Source: Mycobacterium syngnathidarum
GTDB lineage: Bacteria; Actinomycetota; Actinomycetes; Mycobacteriales; Mycobacteriaceae
Assembly: GCF_001942625.1 (NCBI RefSeq)
Contig: NZ_MLCL01000062.1
Coordinates: forward strand, 372,001-436,000
Reading direction: 5' to 3'
DNA length: 64,000 nt
The translations under genes were made by a program, and so were the position numbers. How positions within the stretch are numbered: position 1 is the first letter of the stretch; each line of letters starts with the position of its first letter. This document shows positions 47,876 through 54,951 of this stretch, in pieces. The notes under the pieces were generated by a model. It was not told where the DNA came from. It searched no databases and saw nothing but the letters and a program-made list of their open reading frames with translations.

Positions 47876-48589
47876 ATGAGCACCACACCACACGTCGTGG
47901 TCATCACCGGCGCCTCCCAGGGCATCGGCGAGGCCCTGGTAGCGGGCTACCGCAAGCTGGGCTACGCCGTCGTCGCCAATTCCCGGACCATCGATGCGAG
48001 CGACGATCCGATGGTGTTGACCGTCCCCGGCGATATCGGGCAACCCGGAGTGGGTAGAAAACTGATCGACGCCGCCGTCGAGCGATTCGGCCGTGTCGAC
48101 ACCATCGTGAACAACGCCGGCATCTTCGTCGCCAAGCCCTTCACCGAGTACACCGACGACGACTACGACGCCGTCACCGGAGTCAACCAACGTGGATTCT
48201 TCGAACTGACCCGCGCCGGGATCGCAGCGATCGAATTGCACGGCGGAGGCGGACACGTGGTCACCATCTCCACGAGCCTCGTCGATCACGCCAACTCCCA
48301 GGTGCCCTCGGTACTGGCGTCGCTGACCAAGGGCGGTCTGAACGCCGCAACCAAGGCACTGGCCATCGAGTACGCGTCGCGTGGCATCCGAGCCAACGCC
48401 GTCGCGCTGGGCACCATCCGGACCCCGATGCACACGCTCGAAACCCACGACTTCCTGGCGGCGCTGCATCCGCTCGGACGCATGGGCGATATCGACGAGG
48501 TAGTCGACGCAGTGCTCTACTTGGAGCAGGCCGGATTCGTGACCGGCGAGATCCTGCATGTGGACGGGGGCCAAAGTGCCGGACACTGA
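47876..48589 (+). CDS. Short-chain dehydrogenase/reductase with altered active site
   Basis: A 237-residue SDR. The cofactor loop is ITGASQGIGEAL and NNAGIFVAKPF is the structural NNAG motif. Where the catalytic YxxxK belongs, the sequence reads PSVLASLTKGGLNA: the Lys is present but the residue four before it is Ala, not Tyr. It ends GFVTGEILHVDGGQSAGH. AAGGAG lies 6 bp before the ATG. Divergent LysR regulator. The substrate is unknown, and classical reductase activity is doubtful. Confidence 0.9.
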   Translation: MSTTPHVVVITGASQGIGEALVAGYRKLGYAVVANSRTIDASDDPMVLTVPGDIGQPGVGRKLIDAAVERFGRVDTIVNNAGIFVAKPFTEYTDDDYDAVTGVNQRGFFELTRAGIAAIELHGGGGHVVTISTSLVDHANSQVPSVLASLTKGGLNAATKALAIEYASRGIRANAVALGTIRTPMHTLETHDFLAALHPLGRMGDIDEVVDAVLYLEQAGFVTGEILHVDGGQSAGH

Positions 48590-48665
48590 GCAGGTTCTGC
48601 GCGGGGTGCTCGACGAGTGGCGGGCCGGCATCGCCCACTATCGGGTCGTCGCCGTACCCGACTGA
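48576..48665 (+). pseudogene. Possible 5' remnant of a SnoaL/NTF2-like gene
   Basis: A 29-codon frame from a GTG overlapping the SDR stop, VPDTEQVLRGVLDEWRAGIA then HYRVVAVPD and a stop. The opening resembles the first helix of SnoaL-like proteins ('LDEWRAGI'), after which the expected continuation is missing. It could be the start of a gene lost by deletion or simply a chance frame; support is weak. Confidence 0.25.
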
Positions 48666-48700
48666 ACAACTCTGGCAGCAGCCGAACCGGCCCCCGCTGT

Positions 48701-49105
48701 TCAAATCACCCGGAGTGAATCTCCGTCGTAGCCAAATCGGGACCGCAACTGGACCAGCAGACGCTCGGCCTCGGCGATCCGTGCGTGCAGCCGAACGAGC
48801 CCTTCCGGCATGGGCGCGTCGGCCACTCGGCGGCGTTCCCGAACGCGTCGCCACCGCAGCTCGGTGGCCGCGAGAAGGTCCCGCAGCTCGGCGATCTCGC
48901 CGACCAGAATGTCCTCGAACAGCCGCGATTGAGCGATGTCAGCGCTGTGCACGGGCCTGGAACAGTCGATCGCGGCGGCCGCGCGAGAAGCCATGCGCGG
49001 CAGGGGGTTGAGCACCGTGGCCACGTCGGCCCCGATTGTCGGGGCAGAAACAGATCTGCCCGTGACTTCCCGCATTTTCAGCGTCACGTGGGGATCATGG
49101 GGCAC
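48701..49105 (-). CDS. Hypothetical helical protein
   Basis: A 134-residue protein without a recognised family. The C-terminal 75 residues (SRLFEDILVGEIAELRDLL, then LVRLHARIAEAERLLVQLRSRFGYDGDSLRVI) are predicted to be two long charged helices, probably a coiled coil. The N-terminal 45 residues are Ala-rich. Several in-frame starts exist (49105, 49075); 49105 is chosen only for being longest. It lies 97 bp downstream of the LLM oxidoreductase on the same strand. Function unknown. Confidence 0.6.
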   Translation of the reverse strand: MPHDPHVTLKMREVTGRSVSAPTIGADVATVLNPLPRMASRAAAAIDCSRPVHSADIAQSRLFEDILVGEIAELRDLLAATELRWRRVRERRRVADAPMPEGLVRLHARIAEAERLLVQLRSRFGYDGDSLRVI

Positions 49106-49202
49106 CCACCCGACTCACAGCGACAACACAGGCATGACCCGAGATATCGCCTCTGGTCATCTCCCGGTCGCGCGATGTACGTTTGACGGCCTTCCGCGCC
49201 GG

Positions 49203-50192
49203 CTAGCTCAGCGCGGGGATGACCTTCTGCTCGAACAGTTCAATGCCCGACCGGTCGTAGGCGGCCTCAGGGAAGTACAGAATCGCGTACTCGCACCCCA
49301 GATCGCGCATCCGCTTCAGTTTGTCGATGACCTGTTCGGGTGTACCGCTGGCCGACTCGGGTGCGAGGGTATTGGCGAGCATGGCATCGACAGCGGCTTC
49401 TCCGGCCACCGGCACCTGCCGGGCCCGCAACCGCGCGACGCGGTCGGCGACATCGGCCTCGGAATCCCCGATGACGGCGTTGAAATTGGCCGATCGGACG
49501 ATCGAGTCGTAGTCGGTGCCGACATCTTGGCAATGGCCGGCCAGCACTTGGGACTTGTGCGCAAACCCGTCGGGCTCGGAGGTGAAGTTGGTGTACTGCG
49601 CGTACTTGGCCGCGATGCGCAGCGTCACCTTCTCCCCACCGCCGGCGATCCACAACGGGATACCGGTGTCCTGCAACGGCTTAGGGGCGACGATCGCGCC
49701 GTCGACCTGGTAGTGCTTGCCGTCGAAGCTGACCCGCCCGTCGCGCCAGGCGTCCCGCATGATCTGGACGCCCTCGTCGAGCCGGCCCAGGCGCACCCCG
49801 GCTGAAGGAAAGCCGTAGCCGTAGGCCCGCCATTCATGCTCGTACCAGCCGCCGCCGATGCCCATCTGCACGCGGCCACCGGAGATGATGTCGGTGGTGG
49901 CCGCGATTTTGGCGAGGTAAACCGGATTGCGGTAGCTCATCGCGGTGCACATCTGGCCCAGCTTGATCCGTGACGTTGTCGCGGCATAGGCCGACATCAG
50001 CGACCAGGCCTCGTGGGTGGCCTCATCGGTCGGCACCGGAACGGTGTGGAAGTGGTCGTAGACCCACAGCGAATCCCAGTCGCCTGCGTCGGCGTAGGCC
50101 GCGAGGTCACGCATCACCGGCCAGTGGCTTTCGGTGGGAATATCGACGAGATCAAGGCGCCAGCCCTGCGGGATGAAGAGTCCGAAGCGCAT
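49203..50192 (-). CDS. LLM-class F420-dependent oxidoreductase
   Basis: A 329-residue luciferase-like enzyme. Start MRFGLFIPQGWRLDLVDIP; then WDSLWVYDHFHTVPVPTDE, TSRIKLGQMCTAMSYRNPVYLAK, GRVQMGIGGGWYEHEWRAYGYGFPS, all typical of the F420-binding actinobacterial LLM group. The ATG at 50192 is preferred to the upstream one. It probably transfers hydride between F420 and an unknown substrate. It is divergent from a PNPOx-fold gene of F420 type (57 bp apart). Confidence 0.9.
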   Translation of the reverse strand: MRFGLFIPQGWRLDLVDIPTESHWPVMRDLAAYADAGDWDSLWVYDHFHTVPVPTDEATHEAWSLMSAYAATTSRIKLGQMCTAMSYRNPVYLAKIAATTDIISGGRVQMGIGGGWYEHEWRAYGYGFPSAGVRLGRLDEGVQIMRDAWRDGRVSFDGKHYQVDGAIVAPKPLQDTGIPLWIAGGGEKVTLRIAAKYAQYTNFTSEPDGFAHKSQVLAGHCQDVGTDYDSIVRSANFNAVIGDSEADVADRVARLRARQVPVAGEAAVDAMLANTLAPESASGTPEQVIDKLKRMRDLGCEYAILYFPEAAYDRSGIELFEQKVIPALS

Positions 50193-50248
50193 GGACCCCG
50201 ACTCTACGACGCCGACGCGTGTCATGGCATCGGACTAGCCTGACTTTC

Positions 50249-50674
50249 ATGGCCCTATCCAAGGAAGAACGCGAACAGTTTCTGGCCGAACCTCACATCG
50301 CCGCCCTCTCGGTATACGCAGGGGACAAGCGCGGTCCGCTGACCGTCCCGATCTGGTACCAATACAGCCCCGGCGGGGAGCCGTGGGTGTTGACCGGCGT
50401 GGGATCACGCAAGCATCGACTGATCGAGGCAGCCGGGCATGTGACCCTGATGGTCGAGCGGCTCGAGCCGACGGTGCGCTATGTCGCCGTCGACGGTGCG
50501 GTCACCCGCATCGAACCGGGCACCGACGAGCAGCTCCTCGAGATGACCAAGCGCTACCTGGCTCCTGAGAAGGTCGAGCCGTATCTGGAGTTCGCCCGCC
50601 GTGAGCACGGTGAGAGTGTCGCGGTGTTCTTCAAGCCCGAGCACTGGCTGTCCTCGGACCTGGGGTCGCTGTGA
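50249..50674 (+). CDS. PNPOx-fold (F420/FMN-type) split-barrel protein
   Basis: A 141-residue split-barrel flavin/F420 reductase-like protein: EREQFLAEPHIAALSVYAGDKRGPLTVPIWYQYSPGGEPWVLTG, then HVTLMVERLEPTVRYVAVDGAV. In actinobacteria this group usually binds F420 or FMN; which is not clear from sequence. It is 4 bp upstream of the methyltransferase gene, suggesting co-translation. Confidence 0.86.
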   Translation: MALSKEEREQFLAEPHIAALSVYAGDKRGPLTVPIWYQYSPGGEPWVLTGVGSRKHRLIEAAGHVTLMVERLEPTVRYVAVDGAVTRIEPGTDEQLLEMTKRYLAPEKVEPYLEFARREHGESVAVFFKPEHWLSSDLGSL

Positions 50675-50678
50675 CGCC

Positions 50679-51272
50679 ATGAGCTCGCGCCAACGGCTGT
50701 TCCGGTGGCTCTACCGGCTCGGGTTCACGCCCTGGGACGGCCACCCGTTGGCGCATAGCCTGACCAAGCTCGTCGAGAGTACCCACCCCACGTCGCCGCC
50801 CGGTACCGCACTCGACCTGGGCTGCGGTACCGGCGACAACGCGGTGTATCTGGCCCGGCACGGTTGGCGGGTCACCGGGGTGGACTACGTGGCCAAACCG
50901 CTGAAGAAGGCTCGCGCCAAAGGCGCCGGGCTGCCCGTGAACTTCGTCAAAGCCGATGTGACGCAACTGAGTTCATCAGGTATCGGCGCGGGCTTCCAGC
51001 TGATCGTCGACAGTGGCTGCCTACACGGGATGAGCCCCGCCGACCGCGACGCCTACGTACGGGAAGTCGGTGCGGTGGCCGCCCCCGGCGCACAACTGCT
51101 GATCGTGGCCTTCATCCCTGGTGCGGCGGTGGGTGTGCCCGGCATCGGATTCGACGAAGTGCAACGCCGCTTCAAGGACGGCTGGACGTTGCTGTCGAGC
51201 GGGGATGAGCCTGCGCTGGACCAGAACGGCACCAACCGGGCGCGACATTACCTCTTCACCCATTCAATCTGA
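50679..51272 (+). CDS. Class I SAM-dependent methyltransferase
   Basis: A 197-residue Rossmann-type methyltransferase: motif I ALDLGCGTGDNAVYLARHGW, motif post-I VTGVDYVAKPLKKARAKG, and motif II region FQLIVDSGCLHGMSPADRDAYVREVGAVAAPG. The SAM site is intact. The target is unknown; it resembles small-molecule (thiol or thiopurine-like) methyltransferases. It starts 4 bp after the split-barrel gene. Confidence 0.9.
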   Translation: MSSRQRLFRWLYRLGFTPWDGHPLAHSLTKLVESTHPTSPPGTALDLGCGTGDNAVYLARHGWRVTGVDYVAKPLKKARAKGAGLPVNFVKADVTQLSSSGIGAGFQLIVDSGCLHGMSPADRDAYVREVGAVAAPGAQLLIVAFIPGAAVGVPGIGFDEVQRRFKDGWTLLSSGDEPALDQNGTNRARHYLFTHSI

Positions 51273-51355
51273 CACGCGATCCCTGCAGAAAATCTGCGGA
51301 TACGTCAGCGCTTCTGTTGCAAACGAATTCGCGCTCCGGCAGGCCATGGTCGCAA

Positions 51356-51901
51356 CTACAGGCCCAGCGCAGCCATCGCTCCGTCCACGGTGGCAGTACG
51401 CAGCTGCTCGTAGGGCGTGTCGGGGAACTGCAGGCAGCAATCCTGTAGACCGCCGAATGCGATGACCGCGCGGGTGGATTGTTCGAGTGTCGGGCGCCGC
51501 CCGAACACCAGCACGCCAAGCCGAGCCCGCCAGGCCAGCAGTTGGTCGATCAACCCCAGATCGACCAACGTGGTCAGCTCGGAAACGATCAGGACGAGAT
51601 CGGCGCGGTGCCGGAAATGGAAGTCGAAGTAACCCTCCAGGAGTTCCCGCGCCGAGGCGCGGGATGCGCCGCGTTTGCGTTCCTGCTCGGCGATGAAGGC
51701 CTCCCCCTCGTCGATGAGGGGCTGCAGGATGCTGCGGACCAGGTCTTCCCGGGACCGGAAGTGGTAGTACAGAGCGGGCTTGGTGATGCCGAGGCGGTCG
51801 GCGATGTCCTGCAGGCTGGTGCGCACCACGCCCTTCTCGGCGAACAGTTCGCGCGCCACATCGAGGATGCGTTGCCGGGTATCCAATGCAGGCTTGGCCA
51901 C
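51356..51901 (-). CDS. TetR-family regulator of the divergent monooxygenase
   Basis: A 181-residue TetR protein. The helix-turn-helix is TSLQDIADRLGITKPALYYHFRSREDLV at about residues 28-56. GTG start at 51901 (VAKPALDTRQRILDVAREL). It is divergent from a flavin monooxygenase with 76 bp between, and two near-identical 20-bp operators occupy that gap. It most likely represses itself and the monooxygenase until a ligand binds. Confidence 0.93.
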   Translation of the reverse strand: MAKPALDTRQRILDVARELFAEKGVVRTSLQDIADRLGITKPALYYHFRSREDLVRSILQPLIDEGEAFIAEQERKRGASRASARELLEGYFDFHFRHRADLVLIVSELTTLVDLGLIDQLLAWRARLGVLVFGRRPTLEQSTRAVIAFGGLQDCCLQFPDTPYEQLRTATVDGAMAALGL

Positions 51902-51914
51902 GTAGCCACCCTAA

Positions 51915-51934
51915 CTTACTTAACGATAGGTAAG
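51915..51934. promoter_or_regulatory. TetR operator 1
   Basis: CTTACTTAACGATAGGTAAG, an imperfect palindrome with CTTAC/GTAAG ends, 13 bp before the TetR start. It matches the reverse complement of operator 2 at 18 of 20 positions. Confidence 0.8.
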
Positions 51935-51949
51935 CTCACGGAAGGAGCA

Positions 51950-51969
51950 CTTACCGACCGTTAAGTAAG
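51950..51969. promoter_or_regulatory. TetR operator 2, overlapping the monooxygenase RBS
   Basis: CTTACCGACCGTTAAGTAAG, the inverted counterpart of operator 1. Its end overlaps the AAGGAG ribosome binding site of the monooxygenase (51967-51972). The two sites are 35 bp apart centre to centre. Confidence 0.8.
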
Positions 51970-51977
51970 GAGCCATC

Positions 51978-53192
51978 GTGAAGGTTCTCATCTCCGGCGC
52001 CAGCATTGCCGGACCTGTACTCGCCTACTGGCTGTCGCGGCACGGGGTCGACGTCACCGTCGTCGAACACTCCCCCGCATTGCGCAAGACGGGCGGCCAC
52101 GCCGTCGACCTGTTCCGACCCGCCATGGAGATCTCCGAGCGCATGGGCGTGCTGTCCGACATCGAGGCACACGCCACCGGCACCACAGCGCTGATCGTTC
52201 ACCGACCCGGCACGGCGCGCCCGGCCCGCCTGGACTACCTCAAGATCATCGGGGCAATGTCCGACCGGCACGTCGAGATCATGCGAGACGACCTCAGCGA
52301 GATCTATTACCGCGCCGGTCGTGACGACGTCGAGTATCTCTTCGGCGACACCATCACCTCGATCTCGCCCGACGGGGACGTGACGTTCGAGCACAACGGC
52401 CCACGCCGCTTCGACGTGGTTGTGGGAGCCGACGGCCTGCACTCCGGCGTGCGTCGACTGACGTTCGGCGACAACGTTTCCGAGAGCTTTCTCGGCGGAT
52501 ACCTCTCTGTCGTCTCGGTCCCCAAGGGCATGGCCCGCGACGGCGAGATGACCGGCCACTTCAAGCCCGGCCACATGGCGGGGATCTACACCGCCGACCA
52601 TCTCGACGATGCGCGCGCGGTGTTCATCTTCCGCCCCAGCCGGCCGCTGGACTACGACTACCGCGACGCGGACCGCCAGAAATCACAACTGCGCGCCGCC
52701 TTCGAGCACATGGGACCCGAGGTTGACCGCTGGCTCGGCGAGGTGCCCACGACGCCGACGTTCTACTTCGACGCCATCACACAGCTGGAGATGGCGACGT
52801 GGTCACGCGGACGGGTGACCCTCGTCGGCGACGCGGGCTATTGCCCCGGGCCCGCGGTCGGTGGCAGCACCAGCCTTGCGGTGTACGGCGCCTACGTCTT
52901 GGCCGCCGAGATGGCCAGGGCCGGTGACGATTACGCTGCGGCCTTCGCCGCCTACGAACGCACGATGCTCGCGCCGGTCGTCGGCAGCCGGAAGCTGGCC
53001 CGCGTCAACGCGAAAACCGTTGTTCCGAACAGCAATTGGGGCATTCGCGCACTGGTCGGCGCGGGCCGGCTGATCTCGGTGCTGCCATTGGGCGTGACAC
53101 AGTCGCTCGCCCGGCTCAACACAAAGGGCGTGCGGCTCTACGACACCATGCCGTTGCCGGACTGGCCCGCCCCGTTCAACGGAACCGGCTGA
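51978..53192 (+). CDS. FAD-dependent aromatic-hydroxylase-like monooxygenase
   Basis: A 404-residue class A flavin monooxygenase. The N-terminal FAD motif is VLISGASIAGPVLAYWLSRHGVDVTVVE; the DG motif is VVVGADGLHSGVRRL; the C-terminal GD motif is RVTLVGDAGYCPGPAVGG. GTG start at 51978 with AAGGAG 6 bp before. It uses NAD(P)H and oxygen to hydroxylate a substrate, possibly the inducer of the divergent TetR. Its 3' end overlaps the convergent nitroreductase by 55 bp. Confidence 0.93.
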   Translation: MKVLISGASIAGPVLAYWLSRHGVDVTVVEHSPALRKTGGHAVDLFRPAMEISERMGVLSDIEAHATGTTALIVHRPGTARPARLDYLKIIGAMSDRHVEIMRDDLSEIYYRAGRDDVEYLFGDTITSISPDGDVTFEHNGPRRFDVVVGADGLHSGVRRLTFGDNVSESFLGGYLSVVSVPKGMARDGEMTGHFKPGHMAGIYTADHLDDARAVFIFRPSRPLDYDYRDADRQKSQLRAAFEHMGPEVDRWLGEVPTTPTFYFDAITQLEMATWSRGRVTLVGDAGYCPGPAVGGSTSLAVYGAYVLAAEMARAGDDYAAAFAAYERTMLAPVVGSRKLARVNAKTVVPNSNWGIRALVGAGRLISVLPLGVTQSLARLNTKGVRLYDTMPLPDWPAPFNGTG

Positions 53193-53854
53193 TCGTCGAT
53201 GAACGTGACCGTTTCGGTCAGCGGGGCCCGGCCGGTACGGATGTAGCTGACCGACGGATCCTCGTACCCGACCGACATGCCACAGAAGAGCATGAGCTCA
53301 TCCGGGGGTGAGACGAACTGCGCGACGGTCTTGCGGACCTTCGCCCACGACATCTGCGGACAGCTGTGCAGACCTTCGGCACGCAACAGCAACATGACCG
53401 TCTGAAGGAACATCCCCAGGTCTGACCACTGGGGCCGGCCCAGGTCACAGTCGATGTAGCAGAACAGGGCTGCGGGCGCGCCGAAGGCTTCCCAGTTCGC
53501 GATGGCCGCCCGCTGACGCGCCTCCCAGTCCTCGCGCGCGATGCCGAGTGCGCTGTACCGCTCCTTCCCGAATTGGGATCGCCGGTCGCCATATGGTGAT
53601 TTCAGTTCGGGCGGGTACATCACGTACTCGGGCTCGTCCCACTCATCGCCGGTGGCCACCCGCTCGACGGCGAGCTTCTTGAGCCGGGCGAGCGGCTCTC
53701 CGGCGACCACGAAGATGCGCCAGGGCTGCAGGTTCGACCCGGACGGCGCCCACGCCGCAGCCGAAAGCACACGCTGCAGCACCTCCCTGGGGACGGGCCG
53801 ATCGGTGAAGCCGCGGACCGCGCGACGGGTGGCTACTGCCTCGTAGACGTCCAC
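53138..53854 (-). CDS. Nitroreductase-family protein
   Basis: A 238-residue FMN-binding nitroreductase: VDVYEAVATRRAVRGFTDRPVP, LSAAAWAPSGSNLQPWRIFVV (the SGSNxQPW motif) and LGMFLQTVMLLLRAEGLHSCPQ. The GTG at 53854 has AAAGGCGG upstream. It reduces nitro or quinone compounds with NAD(P)H; the actual substrate is unknown. A 6-bp inverted repeat (ACGGAC/GTCCGT) at 53921-53940 lies 67 bp upstream. Confidence 0.92.
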   Translation of the reverse strand: MDVYEAVATRRAVRGFTDRPVPREVLQRVLSAAAWAPSGSNLQPWRIFVVAGEPLARLKKLAVERVATGDEWDEPEYVMYPPELKSPYGDRRSQFGKERYSALGIAREDWEARQRAAIANWEAFGAPAALFCYIDCDLGRPQWSDLGMFLQTVMLLLRAEGLHSCPQMSWAKVRKTVAQFVSPPDELMLFCGMSVGYEDPSVSYIRTGRAPLTETVTFIDDQPVPLNGAGQSGNGMVS

Positions 53855-53920
53855 GATCGTCCGCCTTTCTCGCCAATCGGCTTGACTCGTTGTACTCAGC
53901 CTGCCGGTCAGCGACGGCCA

Positions 53921-53940
53921 ACGGACCCTTGTAAGTCCGT
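53921..53940. promoter_or_regulatory. Inverted repeat upstream of the nitroreductase
   Basis: ACGGAC (53921-53926) and GTCCGT (53935-53940) flank an 8-base spacer. It is in the promoter region shared by the nitroreductase and the divergent split-barrel gene. It resembles but does not match a DosR box. Confidence 0.4.
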
Positions 53941-54016
53941 AGTCTGCGGGACCGTGCCGACCGACCATGCCGTTCGGGCGCCTCACGGGTCCCCGCCCCG
54001 GGCGTAGCGTGGCTAC

Positions 54017-54439
54017 ATGGGCGAACTCACCGACGACGTGATCACGTTCTTGTCCGAAGGCACCCGCACCGCGGTGCTGAGCTGGGTGGCCGCCGACGGC
54101 AGACCATTGTCGGCACCGGTCTGGTTCGTGGTCGACGACGGCGAACTGGTCTTCAACACCGGCAAGGACACCGCCAAGGGCCGGGCGCTGGCCCGCGACC
54201 CGCGGGTGGTGCTGTGTATCCATGACGACACCCCGCCGTTCGCGTTCGTCCAAGTCCAGGGCGTCGCCGCGGTCAGCGAGGATCCCGCCGAGCTACTCGA
54301 CATCGCCACCCGCACCGGCGGCCGTTACATGGGTGCCGAGCGGGCCGAGGAATTCGGCCGCCGCAACGGGGTGCCAGGCGAACTCGTGGTGCGGGTCAAG
54401 CCCACGAAAGTCCACGCCGCGTTCGACGTGGCGGATTGA
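54017..54439 (+). CDS. PNPOx-fold F420-type oxidoreductase
   Basis: A 140-residue split-barrel protein: RTAVLSWVAADGRPLSAPVWFVVDDGELVFNTGKDTAKGRALARDPRVVLCIHDD, then AFVQVQGVAAV. The TGxxxxKxxxLxxxPxV pattern is typical of actinobacterial F420-binding members. It is 9 bp upstream of a second member of the same fold. Substrate unknown. Confidence 0.88.
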   Translation: MGELTDDVITFLSEGTRTAVLSWVAADGRPLSAPVWFVVDDGELVFNTGKDTAKGRALARDPRVVLCIHDDTPPFAFVQVQGVAAVSEDPAELLDIATRTGGRYMGAERAEEFGRRNGVPGELVVRVKPTKVHAAFDVAD

Positions 54440-54448
54440 GGTACGGCC

Positions 54449-54895
54449 ATGACCGACATATCGCAGTTCGCCGACATGCTGTCCCGCGATCACGGGCTCT
54501 GCGTGCTGAGCACGCTGCGCGGCGACGGCAGCATCCAGTCCTCGGTGGTCAATGCCGGGGTGATGGCACATCCCCGGACCGCTGAGCCCGTCGTCGCCCT
54601 CGTCGCAATCGGCGGAGCACGAAAACTCGCGCACCTGCGCGCCGATCCCCGGGCCACCGTCGTCGCCCGCGCCGGCTGGCAATGGGTGACGGTCGAGGGC
54701 ACCGTCGACATCGTCGGGCCCGACGATCCTGATCCCGGCACCGACGCCGAGAAGCTGCGGCTGCTCTTGCGCGGCGTCTTCGAAGCCGCCGGCGGTACCC
54801 ACGACGACTGGGACACCTACGACCGCGTCATGCGCGACGAACGCCGCGCCGCAGTGCTGATCACGCCCACCCGGGTGTACTCGAACCCGAGCTGA
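54449..54895 (+). CDS. PNPOx-fold F420-type oxidoreductase
   Basis: A 148-residue split-barrel protein: DHGLCVLSTLRGDGSIQSSVVNAGVMAHPRTAEPVVALVAIGGARKLAHLRADPRATVVARAGWQWVTVEG. F420- or FMN-binding, function unknown. It follows the previous split-barrel gene at 9 bp and ends 15 bp before a strong terminator shared with fadB. Confidence 0.88.
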   Translation: MTDISQFADMLSRDHGLCVLSTLRGDGSIQSSVVNAGVMAHPRTAEPVVALVAIGGARKLAHLRADPRATVVARAGWQWVTVEGTVDIVGPDDPDPGTDAEKLRLLLRGVFEAAGGTHDDWDTYDRVMRDERRAAVLITPTRVYSNPS

Positions 54896-54910
54896 GATGC
54901 CCAGGCACGC

Positions 54911-54940
54911 AAAAGCCCCCGACTCGCGCCGGGGGCTTTT
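54911..54940. terminator. Bidirectional intrinsic terminator
   Basis: An 11-bp perfect stem, AAAAGCCCCCG (54911-54921) with CGGGGGCTTTT (54930-54940), around an 8-base loop, ending in TTTT on both strands. It lies between the convergent split-barrel gene and fadB. Confidence 0.93.
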
Positions 54941-54951
54941 GACGTTGTTGC

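Noticed and set aside
53921..53940. DosR box upstream of the nitroreductase
   Set aside because: Half-sites GGAC/GTCC are present but the spacing and the GGG/CCC core do not fit the consensus.
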